From Loktanella gaetbuli (GTDB taxonomy: Bacteria > Pseudomonadota > Alphaproteobacteria > Rhodobacterales > Rhodobacteraceae), in contig NZ_JAJATZ010000002.1 of the NCBI RefSeq assembly GCF_020531945.1, forward strand, positions 248,001-312,000: a stretch of 64,000 nt of DNA, written 5' to 3'. Below the pieces are notes generated by a model. It saw only the letters and a program-made list of their open reading frames with translations. It was not told where the DNA came from and did no database searches. Of the stretch, positions 1-8,119 are shown one piece after another (within the stretch, counting starts at the first letter, position 1; each line of letters begins with the position of its first letter). The translations under genes were made by a program, and so were the position numbers.

Positions 1-408
1 GTCCACCAACACGGACCGGCCCACGGCCCCGACTCGCACCTGCGCGTCCTGATAGGGGACCGTGTAAAACGCCGGTGTCAGCCCCGGCACAACATCAGGA
101 AGCGGCAGGTCAGGGTAGCCGGTAACAGTCTGGTCCCCCACCAGAATGCGGTAGAACACCCGGTCTTCGCCCACCGCTCCCAACATCGAAAACGCCGCAT
201 AGGGAATGTCCACGCTGATCCCGTCCGCACCGCCACGCAATTCCTCGGCGATGACGACGGTTGCCGTGCCCAGGACCGAATCCTGCACGGTCTGGATCGC
301 CGCACCCGCCACACCGCGCACCGCCAGATACAGCACCAGCGCCAGCAGGGCCGCCACGCCGATCCCCTGCAACAGCAACCGGCGCCGGATCGAGGCGGGC
401 CGCCTCAC
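1..408 (-). CDS. tctE: Sensor histidine kinase, TctE-like (N-terminal part, cut by window edge)
   Basis: Membrane sensor kinase that would phosphorylate the response regulator encoded just upstream. Only about 136 N-terminal residues are inside the window: a basic start (RRPASIRRR), one hydrophobic segment at about residues 13-35, then an extracytoplasmic region with SVLGTATVVIAEELRGGADG and VFYRILVGD, which resembles the N-terminal domain of TctE kinases. The catalytic part lies beyond base 1. I chose the GTG at 408-406, which overlaps the response regulator stop by four bases (GTGA), a usual sign of translational coupling. Divergence of the pair from tctCBA suggests it controls that transporter. 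Family assignment is by context and domain feel. Confidence 0.8.
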   Translation of the reverse strand, partial: MRRPASIRRRLLLQGIGVAALLALVLYLAVRGVAGAAIQTVQDSVLGTATVVIAEELRGGADGISVDIPYAAFSMLGAVGEDRVFYRILVGDQTVTGYPDLPLPDVVPGLTPAFYTVPYQDAQVRVGAVGRSVLVD

Positions 409-1070
409 CCTTGGGTCAACCGGTAACCGACACCGCGCACCGTCTCGATCCGTGCCGCAGATCCCGACAGCTTCTTGCGCAAACGCCCGACATAGACCTC
501 GATCGCGTTGTCGCTGACGGCCTCGGACGCGGACAAGAGCCTGTCATGCAGATGCCCCTTGGAGAAAATGCGCCCGGGCCCCGCCATAAGGATTTCCAGC
601 AGCCGCAGTTCGCGGTTGCGCAGGTCACGCACGTCGCCCCCCACGGCCACGGTCCCACCCAGCGGATCAAACACCAGATCGGCGTAGATGACCTGCGTCT
701 GCGCCGTTCCACCACGTCGGCGCAGAACCGCCCGCACGCGTGCCTCCAGTTCCGCGAAATCGAACGGCTTGGTCACATAATCGTCCGCGCCCGTGTCCAG
801 CAGGGCCACGCGGTCGCTGACGCCCGCGCGCGCGGTCATCACGATCACCGGCGTATCGCGCGGCACCCGCCTGTGTGCGGCCAGAAAATCGCGCCCGTCA
901 CCATCGGGCAGCATGATATCCAGCAGGATCAGGTCATAGCTGGATACCGCCAGATGTGCCTCGGCCTCGGCCAGACTGCGCGCCCAGTCCACGCCGTGCC
1001 CGTCCAGCGTCAACCGGTCCAGCACGGCCTGCCCCAGATCGGGCGTGTCCTCTACCAGCAAAAACCGCAA
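405..1070 (-). CDS. tctD: OmpR-family response regulator, TctD-like
   Basis: DNA-binding response regulator of about 221 residues. The receiver domain starts RFLLVEDTPDLGQAV, with the phospho-acceptor Asp in LILLDIMLPDGDGRDF (about residue 52) and the conserved Lys in VTKPFDF (about 102). A winged-helix output domain follows, ending ETVRGVGYRLTQG. The start is probably the TTG at 1070-1068, preceded by an AAGGGA ribosome site; a longer ATG start at 1199 would add about 43 residues that do not fit the family. Transcribed divergently from tctC and coupled to the kinase by a GTGA overlap, so it probably activates the tricarboxylate transporter in response to substrate. Confidence 0.88.
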   Translation of the reverse strand: MRFLLVEDTPDLGQAVLDRLTLDGHGVDWARSLAEAEAHLAVSSYDLILLDIMLPDGDGRDFLAAHRRVPRDTPVIVMTARAGVSDRVALLDTGADDYVTKPFDFAELEARVRAVLRRRGGTAQTQVIYADLVFDPLGGTVAVGGDVRDLRNRELRLLEILMAGPGRIFSKGHLHDRLLSASEAVSDNAIEVYVGRLRKKLSGSAARIETVRGVGYRLTQG

Positions 1071-1192
1071 AAAGAATCCCTTTCTCTCGCACCGTGACAG
1101 GTTAGCGTCAGCTTGGGCGCAAACAAAGTGACCCTGCAAGGGTGTGCCGTGGGAGACAGCACATCCGCAAGCGACATAATGGGAGGAATACC
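1071..1192. promoter_or_regulatory. Divergent tctD / tctC intergenic region
   Basis: This 122-bp gap separates the leftward tctDE genes from the rightward tctCBA operon, so it must hold both promoters and probably the TctD binding sites. The visible elements are the ribosome sites: GGGAGG at 1181-1186 for tctC and AAGGGA on the minus strand for tctD. I could not pick a promoter with confidence. Confidence 0.5.
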
Positions 1193-2158
1193 ATGTCAAA
1201 GACCCTGTTGCGCGCGCTGTCCAGCGCCGCCGTTCTGGCCGTCACGGCCACATCCGCATTCGCCATTGAATGCATCGCACCCGCCAACCCCGGCGGCGGC
1301 TGGGACTTTACCTGCCGTCAGGTGGGCAAGATCATGTATGACATCGGTCAGGTTGCCGATCCCGTGCAGGTCACCAACCTTGCCGGTGCCGGTGGCGGTC
1401 TGGCCTTTTCCACGGTGGTCAACGAACGCAACAGCGATCCTGACCTGATGGTGGCCGCCTCCAGCGCGACAACGACCCGTCTGGCACAGAACGCCTTTGG
1501 CGGTGCAACCGCCGATCAGGTGCGTTTCGTCGGTGCGATCGGTGCCGATCCGGGTGTCATCGTCGTGGCCGCCGACAGCCCTTATCAGTCGCTGGGCGAT
1601 CTGGTTGACGCAATCAAGGCCGACCCCGGTTCGGTCGCCTTTGCAGGCGGTTCGGCCGTCGGCGGTTTCGACCACCTCAAGCCGCTTCAGGTGCTCAAGG
1701 CCGCAGGCTTTGATGACATCACCAAGGTCCGCTATATCGGCGTTGACGGTGGTGCCGACGCGATCACCCAGACCGTCGGTGGCTTTACCCAGGCCATGAC
1801 GGGCGACATGTCCGAAATCGTGGGCTTCATCCCCACCGGCGACATCCGCGTCCTGGCCGTGATGACCGACGAACGCGTCCCCGGCTTTGAGGATATCCCC
1901 ACCGCGAAGGAACAGGGTTTCGACGTGCGCGCAGTGAACTGGCGCGGGATGTATGTCCCCAAGGACATCAGCGACGAGCGGTTCCAGGAATGGGCGGGCA
2001 TGTTGCAGGCGGTGGCTGAATCCGCCGAATGGCAGCAGGCCATGGCCGACAACGGACTGGCACCCTTCACGCTGGTCGGTGACGAATTCCAGGCATGGGT
2101 TGACGGCGTCGTTGCCGAAACCGAGGCCTTGTCCCGTGAAATCGGTGTGATCCAGTAA
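1193..2158 (+). CDS. tctC: Tripartite tricarboxylate transporter periplasmic binding protein
   Basis: Periplasmic substrate-binding subunit of a tripartite tricarboxylate transporter (TctC/Bug family), 321 residues, normal length. A Sec signal peptide (SKTLLRALSSAAVLAVTATSAFA) covers about residues 2-24. Family hallmarks follow: CIAPANPGGGWDFTCRQ near the mature N-terminus, then NLAGAGGGLAF and later FIPTGDIRVLAVM. The start ATG at 1193 has GGGAGG seven bases upstream; a longer upstream reading has no support. First gene of tctC-tctB-tctA. The ligand cannot be read from sequence; the downstream AtuA/DUF4387 pair suggests a carboxylate that those enzymes process. Confidence 0.93.
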   Translation: MSKTLLRALSSAAVLAVTATSAFAIECIAPANPGGGWDFTCRQVGKIMYDIGQVADPVQVTNLAGAGGGLAFSTVVNERNSDPDLMVAASSATTTRLAQNAFGGATADQVRFVGAIGADPGVIVVAADSPYQSLGDLVDAIKADPGSVAFAGGSAVGGFDHLKPLQVLKAAGFDDITKVRYIGVDGGADAITQTVGGFTQAMTGDMSEIVGFIPTGDIRVLAVMTDERVPGFEDIPTAKEQGFDVRAVNWRGMYVPKDISDERFQEWAGMLQAVAESAEWQQAMADNGLAPFTLVGDEFQAWVDGVVAETEALSREIGVIQ

Positions 2159-2159
2159 A

Positions 2160-2603
2160 ATGACACGTCCATCAGACCGCATCTTTGGTCTGGTCGTGAT
2201 CCTGGCGGCGCTCGCGTATATCGCGAGCGCCCTCCAGGTGCAGGCCAGTTTCCTGTCTGACCCCGTGGGTCCAAAGGCCTTTCCGATTGCCGTCGGGATC
2301 GTCGCCATCCTCTGCGCCGTCACCATGATCGCGCGCCCTGACGCAGAACCCGAATGGCCTGCCGTGCGCAGCACCCTGGCGATCGGCATTGCGATCGTCG
2401 TTCTGGTGATTTACGCCTATGCGCTCAAGCCGCTGGGCTTCTTGATCCCGACGGCCGCGGTCGCCGCGATCCTCAGCTATCAGATTTCCCCCAGCCCCAA
2501 GGTGTCGGTTCTGTCAGGCATCGGCCTGTCCATCGGCCTGTTCGTGCTGTTCCGTTTCGTGCTGGGCCTCAGCCTGTTCGGCTTTCCCAGAGGGTGGTTC
2601 TGA
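2160..2603 (+). CDS. tctB: Tripartite tricarboxylate transporter small membrane subunit
   Basis: Small membrane subunit (TctB family), 147 residues. Four hydrophobic stretches are visible: about 7-27 (FGLVVILAALAYIASAL), 38-60, 74-92 and 100-140. The moderately conserved DPVGPKAFP motif after the first segment is typical. It starts one base after the tctC stop and its own stop shares a base with the tctA ATG (TGATG at 2601-2605), so translation of the three subunits is coupled. Confidence 0.9.
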   Translation: MTRPSDRIFGLVVILAALAYIASALQVQASFLSDPVGPKAFPIAVGIVAILCAVTMIARPDAEPEWPAVRSTLAIGIAIVVLVIYAYALKPLGFLIPTAAVAAILSYQISPSPKVSVLSGIGLSIGLFVLFRFVLGLSLFGFPRGWF

Positions 2604-4114
2604 TGGCTGATCTTCTTGCAAACCTGTCGCTGGGCTTTGGCATCGCGCTGTCGCCCTACACGCTGCTGCTGGCGATCATCGGCTGTTTCATCGGCACCAT
2701 CGTCGGCGCGCTGCCGGGTCTTGGGCCTGCAAACGGTGTCGCGATCATGATCCCGATCACATTTTCCATGGGTCTGGACGCCACCGGCGCGCTAATCCTG
2801 CTGACCGCGATCTACTATGGCGCCATGTACGGCGGGCGTATCAGCTCGATCCTGCTGAACATTCCCGGCGATGAACCTGCCATGATGACCACGCTCGACG
2901 GCTACCCGATGGCCAAGGCAGGCCGCGCGGGTGACGCGCTGGTGATTTCCGGTTTTGCGTCCTTTGTCGGGGCTTTCCTCGCAACCCTCGGTCTGGCTGT
3001 TCTGGCCCCGGCCCTCAGCCGGATCGCATATGAATTCGGCCCCGCCGAATATTTTGCCCTCTATCTGCTGGCCTTCTGCACGCTGGGCGGCATCGCATCG
3101 AACAACCAGGCCAAGGCGGCACTGGCCTCTTGCCTCGGCATCGGCATCGCGATGATCGGCCTCGATCCGAACTCTGGCCTGCCGCGCATGACGGGCGGCA
3201 ACCTGCACCTGTATGACGGCATCGACTTTCTCGTCGCCATCGTCGGCTTGTTCGCCGTATCCGAGGTGTTCTTTTTCATCGAGAGCAAGGGCAAGAGCGG
3301 TGCGGCGGGCATCAAGCTGCGCGGCCGCGTCACCGTTCCATGGGCCGAAATCTGGTCCACCCGCTGGACCATGATCCGCTGTTCTGTCGTGGGCTTTATC
3401 GCGGGCGTTCTGCCCGGTGCGGGGGCCTCGCTCGGCAGCTTCATGACCTACATGATGGAGAAAAGCATCGCCGGTGAAAAAGGCAAATTCGGCACCGGAG
3501 TCGCCAAGGGCATCGCCGCACCAGAGGTCGGCAACAACGCCGCCGCCGGTGGCGCACTCGTGCCGATGCTGACGCTGGGCGTGCCAGGGTCCGGCACCAC
3601 CGCCGTGCTGCTGGCCGTGCTGGTCACGCTGAACATCACGCCGGGCCCGACGCTCTTCGTCGAACGCCCCGACGTGGTCTGGTCGCTGATTGCATCCCTG
3701 CTGATCGCAAACTTCGTCCTGCTCGCCATGAACGTGCCGATGGTCAAGGTCTTCGTCAAAGTGCTCGAAGTGCCCCCCGCCATCCTCATGCCGGGCGTCA
3801 CCATGGTCAGCTTTGTCGGTATTTACTCTCTGACAGGCAGCTACTTCGACCTGCTGCTGGTCGTGCTGTTCGGTGTGCTGGGCTACGTGTTGCGCAAACT
3901 TGACATCCCCACCGTACCGGTCATCCTCGGTATTCTCTTGGGGTCAAAAATGGAAAAGCAATTGCGCGATGCCATGGTGCTGTCGGATGGCGACTGGACC
4001 TACCTGTTCTCCTCCACCATCTCGAGCGTGCTGATCGTGGCGGCCATCGTGGGGTTCATCCTGCCGATCTTCCTGCGGGGGCGGATTCGCAAACCGCAGC
4101 GCATCAGTGACTAG
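2603..4114 (+). CDS. tctA: Tripartite tricarboxylate transporter large permease
   Basis: Large membrane permease (TctA family), 503 residues, full length, with about 11-12 hydrophobic segments. Family signatures include GALPGLGPANGVAIMIP, YYGAMYGGRISSILLNIPG and PGSGTTAVLL in two related halves. Start ATG at 2603 overlaps the tctB stop. The 3' end overlaps the next gene by eight bases, which ties the downstream AtuA-like enzyme to the same transcript. It translocates the TctC-delivered substrate using the cation gradient, as known for the family. Confidence 0.94.
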   Translation: MADLLANLSLGFGIALSPYTLLLAIIGCFIGTIVGALPGLGPANGVAIMIPITFSMGLDATGALILLTAIYYGAMYGGRISSILLNIPGDEPAMMTTLDGYPMAKAGRAGDALVISGFASFVGAFLATLGLAVLAPALSRIAYEFGPAEYFALYLLAFCTLGGIASNNQAKAALASCLGIGIAMIGLDPNSGLPRMTGGNLHLYDGIDFLVAIVGLFAVSEVFFFIESKGKSGAAGIKLRGRVTVPWAEIWSTRWTMIRCSVVGFIAGVLPGAGASLGSFMTYMMEKSIAGEKGKFGTGVAKGIAAPEVGNNAAAGGALVPMLTLGVPGSGTTAVLLAVLVTLNITPGPTLFVERPDVVWSLIASLLIANFVLLAMNVPMVKVFVKVLEVPPAILMPGVTMVSFVGIYSLTGSYFDLLLVVLFGVLGYVLRKLDIPTVPVILGILLGSKMEKQLRDAMVLSDGDWTYLFSSTISSVLIVAAIVGFILPIFLRGRIRKPQRISD

Positions 4115-5438
4115 GATCCTGATCCCCTCCGGGGCTCTCGGGCTCGGTTACGATCAGACTGCACTTGATCGGGGCGTCGCCGCACGCCCCGATCTCATTG
4201 CCATCGACGGAGGATCAACCGACAGCGGCCCCAGCTACTTGGGCCGCGGCCTGTCCAAATACACCCGCGCCGGGACCAAGGCGGAATGGGCCGGCCTGAT
4301 CCGCGCCCGCCAGGCCGCCGGTTGCCCGCTGGTCATCGGCACCGCAGGCACCTGTGGCACCGACAGCACCGTCGACTGGTTGGTCGACATCACCCGCGAA
4401 ATTCTGGCCGAAGAAGGCCTGACCGCCACAATCGCCACGCTGAAATGCGAACAGGACCCGGCCCACATCGCACGGGCCGACCTGACCGCCCTGCCCGGCG
4501 CACCGGACGTGGACGCCGCCGCCATTGCCGATTGCACGCATATCGTGGCGCTGGCGGGCGCCGAACAGATCATGGCCGCCCTCGACACAGGTGCCGACAT
4601 CATCATCGCGGGGCGCACCACCGACACCGCGATCATCGCGGCCCTGCCCTTGCAGCGTGGCGATCACGCGGGTGCCGTCTGGCACGGGGCCAAGGTCGGC
4701 GAATGCGGCGCACTATGCGCCACCAACCCGCAATCGGGCGTCCTGCTGCTGGACACCGATGCAACCGGTTTTACGGTCACGCCACTTGCCGACGAGGCCT
4801 GCGCTACGCCGCACACCGTGTCGGCCCATATGCTGTATGAAAACTCCGACCCGTTCATCCTGCATGAACCGGGCGGTTATCTTGACGTGACCGACGCGAC
4901 CTACACGGCCATCGATGACCGATCCGTCCGTGTGACAGGTGCCGAATGGCACATGGCCGACGCCTATACCGTCAAGCTGGAGGGCGCGCGCGTCGCAGGC
5001 TACCAGACCGTGGCACTCGTCACGATTCGCGACCCGCACTACGTCGCCAACGCCGCGGCATGGTGCGACGACATCTTGCAAAAACACGCAGCCAAGGTCA
5101 CCACCCGCATGGGACCACAGGACTACGATTGCCAGCTGCGCATCATCGGCCAGACCGCGACCCTCGGGTCACTGGATCACAACCCCGCACCCGCATCAGA
5201 GGTCGGCGTGCTGGCCATCGTTACCGCCGCCGATCAGGCCACGGCCCATGACATCGCCAAACTGCTGAACCCCTATCTGCTGCACCACCCCCTGACCCGG
5301 GACGAGGAACAGCCGACCTTCGCTTTCCCCTTTTCGCCACCCGAAATCGACAAGGGTGCCGCCTATGCCTTCGTCCTGCATCACGTCATGACGCTCAAGG
5401 ATCCGATGGATGCCTTCCGACTGGAGGTGCTCGCGTGA
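4107..5438 (+). CDS. Acyclic terpene utilization AtuA-family (DUF1446) protein
   Basis: 443-residue cytoplasmic protein of the AtuA/DUF1446 family. Conserved blocks seen: DLIAIDGGSTDSGPSYLGRG (about 28-47), LVIGTAGTCGTD (about 75-86), ADIIIAGRTTDTA (about 167-179) and YENSDPFILHEPGGYLDVT (about 244-262). AtuA itself acts in citronellol breakdown, but this broader family is found with diverse carboxylate transporters and no single reaction is established. Starts with GTG at 4107 inside the end of tctA and overlaps the next gene by four bases, so it is part of the tct operon. It probably acts with the DUF4387 partner on the imported acid. Confidence 0.82.
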   Translation: MTRILIPSGALGLGYDQTALDRGVAARPDLIAIDGGSTDSGPSYLGRGLSKYTRAGTKAEWAGLIRARQAAGCPLVIGTAGTCGTDSTVDWLVDITREILAEEGLTATIATLKCEQDPAHIARADLTALPGAPDVDAAAIADCTHIVALAGAEQIMAALDTGADIIIAGRTTDTAIIAALPLQRGDHAGAVWHGAKVGECGALCATNPQSGVLLLDTDATGFTVTPLADEACATPHTVSAHMLYENSDPFILHEPGGYLDVTDATYTAIDDRSVRVTGAEWHMADAYTVKLEGARVAGYQTVALVTIRDPHYVANAAAWCDDILQKHAAKVTTRMGPQDYDCQLRIIGQTATLGSLDHNPAPASEVGVLAIVTAADQATAHDIAKLLNPYLLHHPLTRDEEQPTFAFPFSPPEIDKGAAYAFVLHHVMTLKDPMDAFRLEVLA

Positions 5439-5734
5439 TCGTCCGTGACGTGGTGACCAAGGTCCGGTCCAAGAACGCAGGCCCCTTCTGGCTGACCATC
5501 GACATCTTCTGCGGCACGCCCGATGCCTTTGCCCGCATCCGCGACGGGTTGTCCACGGACCGGGTGGCCACAGCCCTCGCCGCCGATCCGGCCGCCATCA
5601 AACGCTTTGATATCGCGCCGCTTCACGTCGTGAAATTCTCGCTGCCCCGCCCCACGGTCCAGGGCGCGCTGGACGACCGCGACATGCACGGCGCAGGCTG
5701 GGCCCCTCTCATCGCGGAACTCGATCTGAACTGA
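5435..5734 (+). CDS. DUF4387 family protein
   Basis: 99-residue cytoplasmic protein matching DUF4387: RSKNAGPFWLTIDIFCGTPDAF near the N-terminus and KFSLPRPTVQGALDDRDMHGAGW near the C-terminus. It starts with GTG in a GTGA overlap with the AtuA-like gene. AtuA-like plus DUF4387 genes often sit together and sometimes as a fusion, which suggests two subunits of one enzyme. Last gene of the tct operon; the tRNA-His gene follows on the other strand. Confidence 0.8.
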   Translation: MIVRDVVTKVRSKNAGPFWLTIDIFCGTPDAFARIRDGLSTDRVATALAADPAAIKRFDIAPLHVVKFSLPRPTVQGALDDRDMHGAGWAPLIAELDLN

Positions 5735-5746
5735 ATGGGAGGGATG

Positions 5747-5823
5747 GTACCACGTCCTGGTCTCGAACCAGGGACCTCTTGATCCACAATCAAGCGCTCT
5801 AACCAACTGAGCTAACGCGGCAC
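5747..5823 (-). tRNA. tRNA-His (anticodon GTG)
   Basis: A 77-nt cloverleaf on the minus strand. The anticodon arm is CTTGA-TTGTGGA-TCAAG, with GTG in the loop. The D arm contains AGCTCAGTTGGTTAGAG and the T arm GGTTCGAGACC. The genomically encoded extra 5' G (G-1) pairs with C73 and is diagnostic for tRNA-His. No full CCA is encoded after C73. Confidence 0.96.
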
Positions 5824-5904
5824 TGCGGGCGATTTACCGCCCCGCGATCCTGATTGCAAGTCCCGAAAACCTCGCCTAAACCCGTTCCAACCAAGGAGGC
5901 ACCG

Positions 5905-6096
5905 ATGGGTATCAACGACGAACGCGACGTCGAGGCGAACATGCAGATCGGCCCGACCGAACTGGGCATGGTCCGTCTGTTCGTCAGCGCAGGCAACACA
6001 GAGATCCCGATGGATTTCGACCCCGAAGAGGCCGAAGAAATCGCCGAGGAAATCCGCGCCGCAGCCGCAGCTGCCCGCGCCGTCAAACCGCGATAA
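5905..6096 (+). CDS. DUF6324 family small protein
   Basis: 63-residue soluble acidic protein: MGINDERDVEANMQIGPTE at the start, then a short beta-rich segment and an E/A-rich helical tail (DPEEAEEIAEEIRAAAAAAR). Conserved in Rhodobacteraceae with no known function. The start is fixed by AAGGAGG at 5893-5899, five bases ahead of the ATG. Confidence 0.75.
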   Translation: MGINDERDVEANMQIGPTELGMVRLFVSAGNTEIPMDFDPEEAEEIAEEIRAAAAAARAVKPR

Positions 6097-6222
6097 TCCA
6101 TGCTCGGCCACTGACCGGCACCATTCCTCAGGTGCCACGGCCCTTCTTCTGGTCGAAAATATCCGCCCCGCCGGCGAGGCGTCCCGCACCCTCAACCCAC
6201 GCGACGGCACAAATTCGGGCGC

Positions 6223-6699
6223 TCACACCGCCCCAAACCCACTCACGAACCCCGGATCGCGCGCCGCCTGCGCGCGCATGGCCGCGTGTCGGGCGAATTT
6301 GTTTGTCATGACCTTACGCCGCGCCGGGGCCAGCTTGGTCTCTGGTCCCAGGCGCAAGATTTCTGCGTCATAGCCGTCCGCAATAATCAGCCCTGTTTCA
6401 TCCGGCAAAAGATCAGTGTCGAACTCCGGCCCGACCGCCCAGAAAAACCGATCGCACCATTCCAGGTAGCCCTGCCATTTGCCGTCCGACAAGAAATCCA
6501 CCCGGCTGGATTTGCATTCCACAATCCAGATTTCACCCTTGGGGCCCAATGCCATGACATCGACCCGCAGGCCGGATGTCGGTACCAGTTCCTCGACCGT
6601 CACGAAATCATGACTGCGCATGTGACGCGACACACCACGCGCCAGGATCTGGCCCGGCATCAACCCTTGCGTCGTCAGCGGATCAAGAACATGCGGCAT
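6223..6699 (-). CDS. mmcB: MmcB family DNA repair protein
   Basis: 158-residue protein of the MmcB family (PF06319), related to PD-(D/E)XK nucleases. The nuclease-like core is visible: LRVDVMALGPKGEIWIVECKSS (about 44-65), containing D...ExK. In Caulobacter MmcB is linked to DNA repair through the SOS-related mutagenesis pathway; the exact biochemistry is uncertain. Single gene with convergent and divergent neighbours. Confidence 0.85.
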   Translation of the reverse strand: MPHVLDPLTTQGLMPGQILARGVSRHMRSHDFVTVEELVPTSGLRVDVMALGPKGEIWIVECKSSRVDFLSDGKWQGYLEWCDRFFWAVGPEFDTDLLPDETGLIIADGYDAEILRLGPETKLAPARRKVMTNKFARHAAMRAQAARDPGFVSGFGAV

Positions 6700-7127
6700 G
6701 TCACGTATATGAACAAAAGGTAAACATCGGTCAAGCCGCGACCGATTTTCGCGCCCCGCCCCCTTGCCGCCTTGCCTGCGCCATCATAGCTAGGTGTCAG
6801 GCGGGTTTCTGCTCTTCCCGTGCGCATGGGGGCTACATTCCAGTGGCCTTAAGCAAATCCGAGGGCGCTGGCTCTGTTCGGACCCTGGTCCGGTTAACCG
6901 GTGCCCACCTGTACATACAGGTCCTCGGGAATAAGCCCTCGCACGGTCGCTGCGGTTCCCGCCACAAAAAGCCCCGGCTTTTTGTGGCGCGTGCGCAAGG
7001 CGCGTTTGCATGGCAAATGCGCAGCGGCACACATCAGCGACAACCCACCACACCAACTCTTCTCGCGCCACGGGGCGCAGCCCCGAAATTGGGGTGGGTG
7101 GGCGGGCACCGCCCCCACCCCGGCCGA
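6700..7127. other. Structured non-coding gap between mmcB and nusB
   Basis: About 430 bp with no convincing gene; the short ORFs in it are in mutually shifted frames and unlike known proteins. It contains several symmetric elements: ACCTGTA-ca-TACAGGT at about 6907-6922, CCGGTTAACCGG just before it, and a strong hairpin at 6961-6988. This density of dyads suggests a transcribed structured RNA, a REP-like element, or terminators serving both strands. Confidence 0.4.
6961..6988. terminator. Perfect 13-bp hairpin, probable bidirectional terminator
   Basis: GCCACAAAAAGCC and its exact reverse complement GGCTTTTTGTGGC are separated by two C residues. Each strand carries a T5 run in its 3' arm, so it could end transcription from the rib-nusB operon. 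The T run is inside the stem instead of after it, so it is not a textbook intrinsic terminator. Confidence 0.5.
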
Positions 7128-7595
7128 TCAAAACCCGCCCGGCAGCAATTCGTGCGCCATGTGGTCCAGCACCGCATTGGTGAACCTTGGCTCTTTTGTT
7201 TCGGGAAAGAACGCCCCTGCAACGTCGACGAATTCCTTGATCACGACGCGCGGCGGTGTGTCACCGATGATCAACTCTGCACCGGCGGCACGAAACAGCG
7301 CCCGCAATGTAGGGTCGATACGACCCAGCGGCCATTTCGCGACCAAGGCGCGGTCCGTCAGCTGGTCGATGCGGGCCTGTTCGTCCACGGCCTTTTCGAT
7401 CAGCGCGCGGAACGTGTCCACATCACCTTCGAGCATCTCGATATCGTCACGGATCTCGCCAAAGCGGTGATCCTCGAATTCCACGATCACGCGGTCGACG
7501 GTCTGGCCAATCGCTTCCATCTGGAACAGCGCCTGCACGGCATAGAGACGCGCTGCAGATTTCATCTTGCGGCGCTGGTTGTTGGACAGGGTCAT
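7128..7595 (-). CDS. nusB: Transcription antitermination factor NusB
   Basis: 155-residue RNA-binding protein of the NusB family. It acts with NusE in antitermination complexes on rRNA operons. Family features: SAARLYAVQALFQME near the N-terminus, the middle RALVAKWPLGRIDPTLRALFRAAGAEL and the C-terminal VVIKEFVDVAGAFF and FTNAVLDHMA. The start ATG at 7595 overlaps the ribH stop by four bases (ATGA). Last gene of ribE-ribBA-ribH-nusB, a common arrangement. Confidence 0.95.
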   Translation of the reverse strand: MTLSNNQRRKMKSAARLYAVQALFQMEAIGQTVDRVIVEFEDHRFGEIRDDIEMLEGDVDTFRALIEKAVDEQARIDQLTDRALVAKWPLGRIDPTLRALFRAAGAELIIGDTPPRVVIKEFVDVAGAFFPETKEPRFTNAVLDHMAHELLPGGF

Positions 7596-8119
7596 ACGGT
7601 CTCGCCGCCTTTTGCGAATGTTGTCGGCGCGAATCCCACACCGGTTTCGCGCGCACCCCATTTGCGCGTCAATGCGATCAGATGCAACGCCGCCGCAGCG
7701 GCACCGCCGCCCTTGTTCTGGCCGTCAGCCTGCGCACGTACTGCGGCCTGTTCATAGTTTTCAACCGTCAGGATGCCGTTGCCGATGCACAGCCCCTGCA
7801 AACCCAGCAGCGTCAACCCGCGCGAGCTGTCATTGCAGACGGTGTCGTAATGCGTGGTCTCGCCACGGATCACACAGCCCAGCGCCACATAGCCGTGGTA
7901 ATCGCCCATCCGTTCCGCGATCCCGATTGCACTAGGGATTTCCAGCGCGCCGGGCACCTGCACGACCTCGACCTCGGCACCGGCCGCTTCGGCCACGGCG
8001 CGGGCACCGGCCACCTGCTGGTCAAAGATATCCTTGTAATAAGGCGATGCGACGATCAGCAGCCGGACCGGATCGGTAAATTCCGGCAAGGGCATTTCGA
8101 AATGGGATACTCCGGCCAT
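7592..8119 (-). CDS. ribH: 6,7-dimethyl-8-ribityllumazine synthase
   Basis: 175-residue lumazine synthase. It condenses the RibA-derived pyrimidine with 3,4-dihydroxy-2-butanone 4-phosphate to give 6,7-dimethyl-8-ribityllumazine. Motifs: VQVPGALEIPSAI (about 53-65), ALGCVIRGETTHYDTVCNDSSRGL (about 77-100) with the catalytic His, and a Gly-rich helix near the C-terminus. It shares one base with the ribBA stop and overlaps nusB by four bases. Confidence 0.96.
   Translation of the reverse strand: MAGVSHFEMPLPEFTDPVRLLIVASPYYKDIFDQQVAGARAVAEAAGAEVEVVQVPGALEIPSAIGIAERMGDYHGYVALGCVIRGETTHYDTVCNDSSRGLTLLGLQGLCIGNGILTVENYEQAAVRAQADGQNKGGGAAAAALHLIALTRKWGARETGVGFAPTTFAKGGETV

Noticed and set aside
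6790..7131. 113-codon and 74-codon minus-strand frames in the mmcB-nusB gap
   Set aside because: Several overlapping frames of equal quality, none with a ribosome site or recognisable family; the region is better explained as structured non-coding DNA.
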